Below, piece by piece: positions 1 to 6,926 of a stretch of DNA of 9,165 bases (the stretch's first letter is position 1; each line of letters opens with the position of its first letter). This DNA is from CAYFMS01 sp964462325 (GTDB lineage: Bacteria; Patescibacteriota; Patescibacteriia; UBA9934): the NCBI GenBank assembly GCA_964462325.1, contig CAYWYQ010000030.1, positions 1 through 9,165 of the forward strand. The letters run 5' to 3'. The notes under the pieces are model-generated. The model saw only the letters and a list, made by a program, of their open reading frames with translations. It was not told the DNA's origin and made no database searches. A program made the translations under genes and the position numbers.

Positions 1-72
1 GTACTAATACGTACAGTGTAGCGAAGTGCGCAAGATGTGAATGCAAAGTACGCCAATAGACAAGCGGAAGTC
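1..72. other. Short non-coding end, downstream of mreB
   Basis: No gene is supported here. The stretch follows the mreB stop codon on the minus strand. A weak dyad GTAC-TAATAC-GTAC lies at 1-14. No terminator with a clear T-run is visible before the window edge, and no start of mreC, a frequent partner of mreB, can be seen. Confidence 0.5.
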
Positions 73-1077
73 TTAATTTGTGAATACACTGCGCTTATAC
101 GCCTCTAAATTCTCGAGCGCCAGTCCCGTCCCACGCGCCACCGCCATTTGAGGTTCTTCCGCCACATAGGTTGGAACACCTGTTGATTCTGCGATCAATC
201 GATCCAAATTCCTTAATTGAGAGCTTCCTCCAGAAATAACAATCCCTTTATCCATGACATCTGCAGAAAGTTCTGGTGGTGTCTTATACAAAACATCTTT
301 CATCGTTTGTAAAATTCCTTCTAACAGTGGCTGAATTGCCTCGGTAACATCATCAGAAGTCACCTCAATAATTTTTGGTAAACCTGTGATCATATCCCGT
401 CCTTTTACCTCCATGGACAATGTGTCTTCCAAATACATTGCTGAACCAACACCAATTTTGATATTTTCTGCCGTCCGCTCTCCAATCGCTAAATTATATT
501 TCTTACGAACATGATCCGTGATTGCATAATCAAATTTCATTCCGCCAATACGTATAGAATCCGACGCAACAATTCCCCCAAGTGAAATCACCGCCATTTC
601 GGTTGTCCCTCCCCCAATTTCCACAATCATATGTCCTGAAGGAGATCCAATCGGGATATTTGCACCAATGGCAGCCACCACTGGTTGTTTGATAATAAAA
701 GCTGCTTTTGCACCAGCGGTAATCGTTGCATCAATAACCGCACGCCTCTCTGTAGAAGTAATTCCTCCTGGTACCGCAACCATCACTTCCGGGCGAAAAA
801 TTCGAATTCCTCCAAGAGCTTTATTAATAAAATAACGAAGCATCGCTTCAGTGGTTTTATAATCTGCAATTACACCATCCTTCAACGGACGCTTGGCAAT
901 AATAGTGTCCGGCGTACGTCCAAGCATGTCCTTTGCTTCCTTACCAACCGCCAGAACGGTTTTATCCATTTTTGAAATGGCAACAACAGAAGGTTCATTA
1001 ATAATAATGCCACGCTTTGGCACATAAACCAAAACGCTTGTTGTTCCTAAATCAATTCCAATTTTCTTCGAAAGCAT
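73..1077 (-). CDS. mreB: Rod shape-determining protein MreB (bacterial actin)
   Basis: MreB is an ATP-binding actin homologue that polymerises under the inner membrane and guides elongation-phase peptidoglycan synthesis. The actin-fold signatures are all present. The phosphate-1 loop is GIDLGTTSVLVYV near the N-terminus. The centre has VMVAVPGGITSTERRAV and the phosphate-2 loop VEIGGGTTEMAVISLGG. The adenosine-binding GIVISGGSSQLRNL lies near the C-terminus. Length is 334 aa from the chosen start, normal for MreB. The open frame extends to 1095, but there the codon is TTG. ATG at 1077 gives the usual MreB beginning MLSKKIGIDLGTT, so I prefer it. No Shine-Dalgarno sequence precedes either. The gene has its own likely promoter in the gap after the glycosyltransferase gene. 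Neither mreC nor mreD is seen in the window. Confidence 0.97.
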   Translation of the reverse strand: MLSKKIGIDLGTTSVLVYVPKRGIIINEPSVVAISKMDKTVLAVGKEAKDMLGRTPDTIIAKRPLKDGVIADYKTTEAMLRYFINKALGGIRIFRPEVMVAVPGGITSTERRAVIDATITAGAKAAFIIKQPVVAAIGANIPIGSPSGHMIVEIGGGTTEMAVISLGGIVASDSIRIGGMKFDYAITDHVRKKYNLAIGERTAENIKIGVGSAMYLEDTLSMEVKGRDMITGLPKIIEVTSDDVTEAIQPLLEGILQTMKDVLYKTPPELSADVMDKGIVISGGSSQLRNLDRLIAESTGVPTYVAEEPQMAVARGTGLALENLEAYKRSVFTN

Positions 1078-1106
1078 CGTCTGGTTATTATGCAATTTCT
1101 AACAAA

Positions 1107-1135
1107 TTTTTAACAGGAAGTACTGTAAAAGTCAA
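1107..1135 (-). promoter_or_regulatory. Likely mreB promoter
   Basis: On the minus strand a -35 TTGACT (1135-1130) is followed, after exactly 17 nt, by a -10 TAAAAA (1112-1107) with an extended TG one base upstream. The predicted transcript starts near 1100, about 23 nt before the ATG at 1077. It sits in the only gap between mreB and the preceding glycosyltransferase gene, which fits separate expression of mreB. Confidence 0.5.
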
Positions 1136-1148
1136 AGAAAATAGAAGC

Positions 1149-1988
1149 TTAATCTGCAATTATTTCTGCTGACTTATACGAAAGTCTTGGATTCTTCTCC
1201 ATCCAATATTTCCGCATATACTTAAAAAAGCTTGCAATCTGAATCCAGGTAATTTTTGAGGTTAATTGAGTATATAGACCACCATCGGCTGACTGCCTTC
1301 TGTGATAATGAATCATTTCACTATGCGGATAATACACAACACGCCAATTCTTTTCCCAAAATCGTCTACATAAATCATTGTCTTCGTAATACATGAAGAA
1401 CTGCTCATCAAAATTCCCTACCTCTTCAAGGGCTTTTGCCCTCGTAAAGAGAGCACCTCCGATCATTGAATCCACATCCATGACTTCATCATGCGGATCA
1501 TTTATCATTAAATAATGATTTACTGTTTCTTTACCTCTCCTCAAGCGACCAAAAGGCGTTCGGCGATATAAGGGCAGTAATAATGTCGGGATCCGATAAC
1601 TAGAGTACTGCAATGTTTGATCTGGATTGAGTAATTTTGGACCACAAACACCAATATCGGGATTTTTATCCATAAATGAAACAAGATTTTCAATCGAATG
1701 AGGTTGCACAATTATATCCGGATTAAAGATGAAAACATAGCGTCCATTTGCATGGCGAATTCCTTGGTTCATTCCTGCACCAAAACCAATATTTTTCTCC
1801 AGGGATTTATAGATGATATCTGAAAATTCAGTTCGTACAATATCTTCCAATCCCAATTCAGGCGTATTATCTACAATGATGATTTCATAAGATATATTTG
1901 GAGCAGCACGACGAATACCGCGCAGCGTTTGGCGCAATTTCTTTTTTGCAAAAGCATGTACGATAATAATGGATACGTCCGGTTTCAT
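1149..1988 (-). CDS. Family 2 (GT-A) glycosyltransferase, rhamnosyltransferase-like
   Basis: This is an inverting GT-A glycosyltransferase that probably adds a sugar from a nucleotide-sugar donor to a cell-surface glycan at the cytoplasmic face. Residue numbers count from the upstream GTG at 2036. The fold shows VSIIIV at 21-26, VDN at 55-57 in the donor-binding strand, NIGFGAGMNQG at 82-92, and NPD at 105-107 as the DXD-type metal motif. The acceptor/catalytic segment GGALFTRAKALEEVGNFDE is followed by FFMYYEDNDLCRR. These are hallmarks of the WbbL/rhamnosyltransferase-like branch, but the donor cannot be assigned. The open frame reaches 2036 and would overlap the preceding gene by 32 nt. 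ATG at 1988 (MKPDVSIIIV) is the natural domain start and gives 279 aa with a 16-nt gap after the upstream stop. It is probably co-transcribed with that gene. Confidence 0.9.
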   Translation of the reverse strand: MKPDVSIIIVHAFAKKKLRQTLRGIRRAAPNISYEIIIVDNTPELGLEDIVRTEFSDIIYKSLEKNIGFGAGMNQGIRHANGRYVFIFNPDIIVQPHSIENLVSFMDKNPDIGVCGPKLLNPDQTLQYSSYRIPTLLLPLYRRTPFGRLRRGKETVNHYLMINDPHDEVMDVDSMIGGALFTRAKALEEVGNFDEQFFMYYEDNDLCRRFWEKNWRVVYYPHSEMIHYHRRQSADGGLYTQLTSKITWIQIASFFKYMRKYWMEKNPRLSYKSAEIIAD

Positions 1989-2004
1989 AATGTAACGTTG
2001 CTGA

Positions 2005-3042
2005 TCATTCGATAAAAAGCCGTAGATCTTTCGCACGCACCCTTGTTTTTTCCTTTATTTTTGCCCGCTTGTCAAGAAGAGAGGGTATGTCTTTTGGAAG
2101 ATAAAATAACATTTTCCTGCTTTGTGATTCAAAGATAAAGGCATATATTGACCGCAAAAGAAGATTGGACACAAGCCAAGGCGAATAGAGAATGAAGCTA
2201 ATAAAATCAATATGCTTTAACACCAAGTACCACTGATTTCTCGTGGACAGTGCCGCTAAAAATGCATTTTGATTCCGGTGATTTTTTATACGTGTCCAAA
2301 GATCCATTTTTTCTGCCCCATATACGCCTCTATGATGATAGGCAATGGCTTTTGGCTCGAATAGAGCGAAATGTTCTGCTTTAGCAAAACGCCATGCGAC
2401 ATCACAATCCTCTTTATATGAAAAGAAATCCTCATCAAAAAATTGACCATCTATTGATATATCTCGAATAGTTTCGGATCTGAAAACTCCAATGGCACCA
2501 GAGGGCGAAATAATGTGGACATCTTCATCATATTGCTTTTTGTCGAGCTCCCCGGCACCGCGATCTGTCATGCTCCACCCCTTTTTTACACGAAGTCCTG
2601 TCGAGTCTAGAATATCTGATTTTACAGATTCTACTATTTCATCGTGCATCGAGACTTCCCCAAATGCCCTATATAATTTTGGCTGTACCGCATCAATAGA
2701 TGGATTGAGGCGTAATACTTCTACCATTTTTTCTATACAATCCGGCTCTAAAATCATGTCCTGATTCACATACATGATCAGTGCACCACTTTCCGTTGGT
2801 AGACGGGAAAGTGTAAATTCCATTAATTGATTATGCCCCTTCGCAAATCCTAAATTTTTCACATTTCGTCCAATAACCACCTTCGGATAATGCTCACGTA
2901 AATATTCAATTGTTTCATCCGTGCTCCCATTATCCATGACGCGCAATGTTGTCTTTTTATATGTTTGATTATCGATAGAAGCAAAGAATTCCGGCAAATA
3001 TCGGAATCCATTCCATGTCAATAAGTGGACGTAAACATGCAT
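2005..3042 (-). CDS. Family 2 (GT-A) glycosyltransferase with C-terminal hydrophobic segment
   Basis: A second family 2 glycosyltransferase of 345 aa. The N-terminal domain has VHLLTWNGFRYLPEFFASI, the donor-site motif DNGSTD at 37-42, and NLGFAKGHNQ at 63-72. NQD at 93-95 replaces the more usual NPD/DDD metal motif. Further on come SGAIGVFR at 181-188 and FFDEDFFSYKEDCDVAWR at 201-218, carrying the conserved E-D pair, then HH at 236-237. A hydrophobic stretch at about 279-303 may anchor the protein to the membrane or lie along it, and the tail is strongly basic. It is the first gene of a two-glycosyltransferase unit, so the two enzymes probably act in turn on one surface polysaccharide or glycolipid. 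Donor and acceptor cannot be read from sequence. The ATG at 3042 begins the domain directly, with no Shine-Dalgarno sequence. Confidence 0.9.
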   Translation of the reverse strand: MHVYVHLLTWNGFRYLPEFFASIDNQTYKKTTLRVMDNGSTDETIEYLREHYPKVVIGRNVKNLGFAKGHNQLMEFTLSRLPTESGALIMYVNQDMILEPDCIEKMVEVLRLNPSIDAVQPKLYRAFGEVSMHDEIVESVKSDILDSTGLRVKKGWSMTDRGAGELDKKQYDEDVHIISPSGAIGVFRSETIRDISIDGQFFDEDFFSYKEDCDVAWRFAKAEHFALFEPKAIAYHHRGVYGAEKMDLWTRIKNHRNQNAFLAALSTRNQWYLVLKHIDFISFILYSPWLVSNLLLRSIYAFIFESQSRKMLFYLPKDIPSLLDKRAKIKEKTRVRAKDLRLFIE

Positions 3043-3048
3043 AAATCT

Positions 3049-3077
3049 ATCTTAATTGAGAGCACAAAAGACCGCAA
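3049..3077 (-). promoter_or_regulatory. Likely promoter of the glycosyltransferase pair, placed for a leaderless mRNA
   Basis: A -10 TAAGAT (3054-3049) lies 17 nt after TTGCGG (3077-3072), a weak -35. The last -10 base is 7 nt from the A of the ATG at 3042, so transcription should start at or within a base of the start codon. No ribosome-binding site is present. Both facts agree with a leaderless transcript. Confidence 0.4.
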
Positions 3078-3105
3078 GGTACTATACGTCCAAATGTCCG
3101 ATAAG

Positions 3106-3131
3106 GAGGTTGAACCTCGAGGTTGAACCTC
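3106..3131. repeat. Two tandem copies of a 13-bp palindrome
   Basis: GAGGTTGAACCTC occurs twice without a gap (3106-3118 and 3119-3131) and is followed by GAG. Each unit is an inverted repeat with 6-bp arms around one base. The junction also makes CTCGAG. It might form a cruciform or be a protein site; nothing ties it to a gene. Confidence 0.85.
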
Positions 3132-3192
3132 GAGAATAAAGTACGGACCTAGGGAAGCCAACGAATCCACGTCCTGCTCAGAGAATGGAATA

Positions 3193-3242
3193 CGCTAGAT
3201 TCCTGATCCTACCTGCCGGCAGGCAAGCTTATCCGGAATGAC
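3193..3242. repeat. Dispersed intergenic repeat, copy 1 (CTAGATTCC...GGAATGAC type)
   Basis: It begins CGCTAGATTCC (3193-3203), contains the palindromic core CCTGCCGGCAGG, and ends TTATCCGGAATGAC (3229-3242). The ends match, in inverted orientation, the element at 8981-9032: GTCATTCC, GGATAA and GGAATCTAGCG. Repeats of this style are scattered through many Patescibacteria genomes (general knowledge). No transposase accompanies either copy. Confidence 0.75.
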
Positions 3243-3255
3243 GGTGTGCGCCAAG

Positions 3256-3356
3256 AGCTAAGTTGCTAAATGCTAAAGAGCTAATGGCTAAAATCTAAGT
3301 AGCTAAAAGCTCAGTGGCTAATCGGCTACCCCCTACACGCTACCCCCTACTCCCTA
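3256..3356. repeat. Degenerate short tandem array, CTA every 7-8 bp
   Basis: Fourteen repeat positions begin at 3258, 3266, 3273, 3281, 3288, 3295, 3303, 3310 (here CTC), 3318, 3326, 3333, 3340, 3347 and 3354, always 7 or 8 bp apart. The first half reads like GCTAA with variable two- or three-base linkers. The last part shifts to CCCCTA. There is no coding potential. Confidence 0.85.
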
Positions 3357-3410
3357 TTTCCGCAGGTGTACTAGAAAAGTACATTGAGGATATTTTCGAA
3401 AATCTTAATG

Positions 3411-3432
3411 AAAAGATCGCCTGTTTCAAGCG
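3411..3432 (-). terminator. Possible gpmI terminator
   Basis: Just after the gpmI stop, the minus strand reads CGCTTG-AAA-CAGGCG. This is a 6-bp stem with one G-U pair and a 3-nt loop, followed by ATCTTTTC. The T-run is short, so the call is tentative. Confidence 0.4.
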
Positions 3433-3438
3433 GACGCC

Positions 3439-5055
3439 CTATTCGATGAGCGGCGTCCCTGTCATCTCCTCCGGTTGCTCAATACCAAGTATTTTCAGCA
3501 TCGTCGGTGCAATATCTGCCAGCATGCCAATGGGGGGCATTAAAGACAGATCACCACCCGGTACATCCCCTGCAATCCCAGGCTGTCCTTCGTAGATATT
3601 CCCTATGATATGTAATGGCACTGGATTTGTGCTATGTTCTTTATCCATTTCACCTGTTTGCACATTTTTAACTTCCTCAATATTTCCATGATCTGCCGTA
3701 ATCATGACTACTCCATCTTCCGCTAAAACAGCCTTTGCAATTTTCCCAACACATTCATCAACTGTTTCAATAGCTTGAATTGAGGCTTTTAAATCTCCCG
3801 TATGAGAAACCATGTCCGGGTTTGCATAATTTACAATCATGACATCATAGTTACCGGTCTGCACATCCTTCAATAAGTGGTCAGTTATTTCTCTTGTTGC
3901 CATGTCAGGAGCCTCGTCATAAGACGGGACCTTTGGAGATGGAATAATAACCCTATCTTCATTCGGAAATGGCTGTTCTCTCATCCCATTCAAAAAGAAT
4001 GTCACATGCGCGTATTTTTCCGTTTCCGCAATATGTAACTGCACAAGACCAGCATTCGACAACACTTCAGAAACAGTATTCACCAAATTCTCCGCAGGAA
4101 ATAATACATCGACAGGCAATCCTTTTTCATACTCTGTCATGCTTGTGAAGTGTAAATTCTTTATATATTCCCGTTCAAACTTCTGAAAATCTGGTAGCAC
4201 AAATGCCTTTGTAATCTGCCTTGCTCTATCAGGCCGGAAATTCATACAGACAATTGCATCTCCTTTTTGTATCACCGCCGCTGGCTTTCCGGGTTTGCCA
4301 ATAACCACCGGTACAAATTCTTCATCAAATACCTCTTTTGTATACGAGGACTTCAATGCTTCGAGCGGATCTTGAAATATTTCTTCTGATTCCCCTAAAA
4401 CCATGGCATTATATGCTTTTTCTGTCCTTTCCCAGCGATTATCCCTATCCATAGAATAGAAGCGTCCTGAAAGAGTAGCTATTTTGCCGACTTTTAATTC
4501 CTTCATTTTCGCCTGTAACTCTTCGATAAATTCTACGCCTGAATTATAGAGTGTATCTCGACCATCCAATATTGGATGCACGGCAACCTTTTTTATTTTT
4601 TGCTGTTTACAAAATTCAAGTAAAGCATATGCATGTGTATTAAATGCATGCACCTTCCCTGAAGACATTAGTCCAAAAATATGAAAGGTTCCATCTGTTT
4701 TCTTCACATGTTCAGCCGTTTTCAACAACTGTTGATTTTGAAAAAATTCTTTCGTTGTAATTGATTTCTCGATCCTTGGTAATGCCTGATAATAGACACG
4801 GCCCGCCCCAATGGTAAGATGACCGACTTCTGAATTCCCCATTTCTCCCCACATTAAGCCAACGGTTTCTCCAGATGCTTTTAGCGTCACCACAGGATAC
4901 CGTTCTTTGAATATATCGAAATTTGGTGTTTTCGCTAAAGAAATTGCATTTCCATCACCGGCTGGCGCAATACCATACCCATCTAAAATCATCAAAACCA
5001 CTGGGCGCGGTCTCTGTGTGTTTTTATGTATAGGTTCATCAGACATATGCCACAT
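3439..5055 (-). CDS. gpmI: 2,3-bisphosphoglycerate-independent phosphoglycerate mutase
   Basis: GpmI interconverts 3- and 2-phosphoglycerate in lower glycolysis. It uses two metal ions and a phosphoserine intermediate, and belongs to the alkaline phosphatase superfamily. The key motifs are all present: the metal Asp in VVLMILDGYGIA (D25), the catalytic serine in GNSEVGH (S75), and the phosphoglycerate-binding ILDGRDT (162-168). Further on come SGRFYSMDRDNRWER, MNFRPDRARQ, PDMVSHTGD (D414, H418), ADHGN (D455, H456) and KEHSTNP (H474). At 538 aa it is somewhat longer than the usual 510 or so and looks intact. The ATG at 5055 overlaps a consensus TATAAT and has GAGG 4 nt upstream. The in-frame ATG at 5046 (MSDEPIHK) is the better start if that TATAAT is the -10 element. 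The gene follows ftsL by 86 nt and seems to be expressed separately. Confidence 0.96.
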   Translation of the reverse strand: MWHMSDEPIHKNTQRPRPVVLMILDGYGIAPAGDGNAISLAKTPNFDIFKERYPVVTLKASGETVGLMWGEMGNSEVGHLTIGAGRVYYQALPRIEKSITTKEFFQNQQLLKTAEHVKKTDGTFHIFGLMSSGKVHAFNTHAYALLEFCKQQKIKKVAVHPILDGRDTLYNSGVEFIEELQAKMKELKVGKIATLSGRFYSMDRDNRWERTEKAYNAMVLGESEEIFQDPLEALKSSYTKEVFDEEFVPVVIGKPGKPAAVIQKGDAIVCMNFRPDRARQITKAFVLPDFQKFEREYIKNLHFTSMTEYEKGLPVDVLFPAENLVNTVSEVLSNAGLVQLHIAETEKYAHVTFFLNGMREQPFPNEDRVIIPSPKVPSYDEAPDMATREITDHLLKDVQTGNYDVMIVNYANPDMVSHTGDLKASIQAIETVDECVGKIAKAVLAEDGVVMITADHGNIEEVKNVQTGEMDKEHSTNPVPLHIIGNIYEGQPGIAGDVPGGDLSLMPPIGMLADIAPTMLKILGIEQPEEMTGTPLIE

Positions 5056-5059
5056 TATA
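5054..5059 (-). promoter_or_regulatory. Consensus -10 element at the gpmI start
   Basis: A perfect TATAAT on the minus strand ends 7 nt before the ATG at 5046, so the transcript would begin at about 5046-5047 and be leaderless. The -35 side is only T-rich. Alternatively, GAGG just upstream acts as a ribosome-binding site for the ATG at 5055 within a longer transcript. Confidence 0.45.
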
Positions 5060-5076
5060 CCTCAGAAAATCCAAAC

Positions 5077-5131
5077 AAAAAACAGCTTACGCTGAATGAA
5101 AAACTTTTTTGTTCACGAGATGAATCGTGAA
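5077..5131 (-). terminator. Probable terminator region after ftsL
   Basis: Two hairpins follow the ftsL stop on the minus strand. The first is TTCACGA-TTCATC-TCGTGAA (7-bp arms, 5131-5112). The second is CAGC-GTAA-GCTG (5094-5083), a 4-bp stem with a GNRA-type loop followed by six T. Flanking A and T runs can lengthen the second stem. Together they probably end the mraZ-rsmH-ftsL transcript, though the stem next to the T-run is short. Confidence 0.5.
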
Positions 5132-5141
5132 TAGAACGTAT

Positions 5142-5459
5142 TTATTTGTTTATTGCAACATTCGAACCTCCAGGTACCAAATACTCCACACGTTTAACCT
5201 CCCTCAGTCCAAGCATATTCATTCTACTCGCAACGGATTCGATTGAACGTAATTGTGCTACTCGAATATCTAATCGCTGTTGTTCATGTGCATATTCCTC
5301 AATTGTATACTCTAAATCTCTCATTTCAAATCCTACGGTAGCGGTAACATTGACTTGCCAAATATACAGTATACTAGCACAAATTGTTAATACAGTAAGA
5401 AGTACTGGTAATATATTCGTACGTGAAACTGACTTTAATTGTACTAATGCCTTTCGCAT
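5142..5459 (-). CDS. ftsL: FtsL-like cell division protein
   Basis: A 105-aa bitopic membrane protein whose place directly after rsmH marks it as FtsL, the small divisome protein that works with FtsB/DivIC and FtsQ to activate septal peptidoglycan synthesis. A short basic N-terminus (about 1-15) precedes one membrane segment at about 16-37 (ILPVLLTVLTICASILYIW). Next comes an outer helix at about 45-78 with spaced hydrophobic residues, a likely short coiled coil. The end MNMLGLREVKRVEYLVP (80-96) matches the family pattern. FtsL sequences diverge strongly, so identity rests on topology and context. The start follows rsmH by 8 nt. AAAAGGAG lies only 2 nt from the ATG, unusually tight. The ftsI gene that normally follows is absent here. 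Confidence 0.85.
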   Translation of the reverse strand: MRKALVQLKSVSRTNILPVLLTVLTICASILYIWQVNVTATVGFEMRDLEYTIEEYAHEQQRLDIRVAQLRSIESVASRMNMLGLREVKRVEYLVPGGSNVAINK

Positions 5460-5467
5460 ATCTCCTT

Positions 5468-6337
5468 TTATTTCTTAATTTTTTTTGCAATTCGTACCTT
5501 TGCACTCCGTGCTCGAGGATTTTTCCTTACCTCATCGTATTTTGGTTGTAATGGTTTTTTGGTCACTATTTCTAACTCCTCTGCTTCTTTCAATAGATTC
5601 TTTACAAGCCTATCCTCTTGTGAATGAAAAGTGATAATCACCATGGAACCACCAGGTTTTAACTGATTAATCCCCGCCTGAATACCTCTCTCTACCTCTC
5701 CCAATTCATCATTTACAACGATGCGAATTGCTTGAAAGATTTTTGTTGCAGGATGTTGCCTCCCCTTTCTTCTAATGACACTCGATATAATATCCGCCAA
5801 TTGAACGGTCGTTACAATTCTGGATTTACGACGGGCATTAAAGATAGCATTCACGACTTGTGGTGCAAGCGACTCTTCCGCATAGCGACGAAACAGCGTA
5901 ACAAGATCTTCCTTGGACCAGCCATTCACAACCTTTTCTGCTGTCAATTCCTGCGTAATGTCATAACGCATATCAAGCGGACCATCTTTTTGGAAGGAAA
6001 ATCCTCTCGACGCATCGTCAACATGTACAGATGAGAATCCAAGATCATAGAGTATTCCATCGACAGAACCTAAGTCATATCCACCCATATTTGCATAGGA
6101 ATCTCGAATAAACACTTTTGTTCCTTTCGAGTTTTTGAGACGATTTTTCGCGAGGGTAAGATTGCGATCATCACGATCAAACGCAATTAATGTCCCTGTT
6201 TCGCCGACACCGTCTAGTATGAGCTTGGCATGACCTCCTAAACCAACTGTTGCGTCGATAATGGTCATCCCTGCTTTTAATTGAAGCCCTTCTAGCACCT
6301 CTTTTACCATGACGGGAATATGTTCTGATTCTTTCAT
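5468..6337 (-). CDS. rsmH: 16S rRNA (cytosine(1402)-N(4))-methyltransferase RsmH
   Basis: RsmH (MraW) uses S-adenosylmethionine to methylate N4 of C1402 in 16S rRNA, in the ribosomal P site. The 289-aa sequence carries HIPVMVKEVLEGL at the start, the SAM loop DATVGLGGH (28-36) and the ribose-binding AFDRD (52-56). It also carries GILYDLGFSSVHVDD, RGFSFQKDGPLDMRYD, HPATKIFQAIRI (195-206), FHSQEDR (237-243) and the C-terminal NPRARSAKVR. Length and motif order are standard. It lies between mraZ and ftsL, as in the classical dcw cluster. The start ATG is 29 nt after the mraZ stop. A GGAG motif 4 nt upstream of it lies in the stem of a hairpin, so translation may be coupled to mraZ. Confidence 0.97.
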   Translation of the reverse strand: MKESEHIPVMVKEVLEGLQLKAGMTIIDATVGLGGHAKLILDGVGETGTLIAFDRDDRNLTLAKNRLKNSKGTKVFIRDSYANMGGYDLGSVDGILYDLGFSSVHVDDASRGFSFQKDGPLDMRYDITQELTAEKVVNGWSKEDLVTLFRRYAEESLAPQVVNAIFNARRKSRIVTTVQLADIISSVIRRKGRQHPATKIFQAIRIVVNDELGEVERGIQAGINQLKPGGSMVIITFHSQEDRLVKNLLKEAEELEIVTKKPLQPKYDEVRKNPRARSAKVRIAKKIKK

Positions 6338-6340
6338 AGT

Positions 6341-6361
6341 GCTCCGCCAAACATGCGGAGC
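6341..6361 (-). promoter_or_regulatory. Hairpin that buries the rsmH ribosome-binding site
   Basis: On the minus strand GCTCCGC-ATGTTTG-GCGGAGC forms a perfect 7-bp stem. It starts 5 nt after the mraZ stop and ends 3 nt before the rsmH ATG. The only Shine-Dalgarno-like bases, GGAG, are in its 3' arm. No T-run follows, so a terminator is unlikely. A ribosome finishing mraZ would open the stem. Confidence 0.6.
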
Positions 6362-6366
6362 GAGGC

Positions 6367-6798
6367 TTAGATACCCAGTTCTCCAAGTTGTTCGGCTATA
6401 TCGCTTGCTTTATCTTCTGTTTGAGCACGATACTCTCCCCATCGTGCCTCATCCCAAATTTCCAGACGTGAATACACGCCTACAATCACCGCTTTCTTAC
6501 CTAAACCTGCGTATTTACGCAAATAATCTGGTATAACGAACCGTCCCTGCTTGTCAGGTTGAACATCCATTGCGCCAGCAAGCATGAGCCTGGCGAATGC
6601 ACGTGAGTTTGCCTGCCCCAAGGGCAAGCCTGCTAATTTATCAGCAAGCTTACCCCACTCCTCCAAGGGGAGCAGGAACAGTGAAGCGTCGAGACCGCGC
6701 GTAACAACCGCACCTTTCGCGAGGTCCGGACGAAACTTCGTAGGGATCGACATGCGACCCTTTTCGTCAATTTGATGGTGATACTCGCCTATGAACAC
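6367..6798 (-). CDS. mraZ: Transcriptional regulator MraZ
   Basis: MraZ is an AbrB-like DNA-binding protein encoded first in the dcw cluster. In E. coli it represses its own operon by binding repeated TGGG-type boxes. This 143-aa protein has the duplicated MraZ half-domains, each with the DxxxR signature (DEKGR at 11-15 and DKQGR at 82-86). Typical flanking sequence is MFIGEYHHQID at the start and GRFVIPDYLRKYAGL after the second motif. Length is normal. The start codon is GTG at 6798, with no clear Shine-Dalgarno sequence. It lies about 190 nt downstream of the predicted transcription start, behind a folded leader. Likely autoregulation is supported by TGGG boxes over the promoter. It forms an operon with rsmH and ftsL. 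Confidence 0.97.
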   Translation of the reverse strand: MFIGEYHHQIDEKGRMSIPTKFRPDLAKGAVVTRGLDASLFLLPLEEWGKLADKLAGLPLGQANSRAFARLMLAGAMDVQPDKQGRFVIPDYLRKYAGLGKKAVIVGVYSRLEIWDEARWGEYRAQTEDKASDIAEQLGELGI

Positions 6799-6814
6799 AG
6801 GCTAAAAATGAAAG

Positions 6815-6893
6815 AACAAGCGGTTGTTAACACTGCCACAAAACATGCGGGGGCATGATTTCTGACAGGGGGAGATGTCCCGAACCGCTTGTT
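6815..6893 (-). promoter_or_regulatory. Structured mraZ leader, possible attenuator
   Basis: A perfect 11-bp inverted repeat, AACAAGCGGTT (6815-6825) and AACCGCTTGTT (6883-6893), encloses 57 nt. Inside are CATGC-GGGG-GCATG (6844-6857) and GACA...TGTC (6864-6879). On the minus strand the closing arm is followed by CTTTCATTTTTAGC. The leader RNA could therefore form a closed multi-hairpin domain ending next to a T-run, 17 nt before the GTG start. It does not match a riboswitch class I recognise. Confidence 0.5.
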
Positions 6894-6926
6894 TAAAATA
6901 ATTTAAATAAGCCGAGGCGTCATTCT

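Larger units (their letters stand above)
3043..3438. other. Repeat-rich intergenic region without genes
   Basis: This 396-bp gap between gpmI and the glycosyltransferase pair shows no ORF with a credible start and ribosome-binding site. In order it holds the promoter of the glycosyltransferase pair, a 13-bp tandem palindromic repeat, a dispersed repeat of the CTAGATTCC...GGAATGAC type, a CTA array of 7-8 bp period, and a possible gpmI terminator. Each is listed separately. Confidence 0.8.

Noticed and set aside
3104..3140. AAGGAGGT on the plus strand as a ribosome-binding site for a small gene
   Set aside because: The following TTG frame ends after a few codons. The match arises from the 13-bp palindromic repeat.
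3314..3595. Plus-strand frame overlapping the gpmI end and the CTA array
   Set aside because: It is antisense to the conserved C-terminal part of gpmI and begins within the repeat array without a ribosome-binding site.
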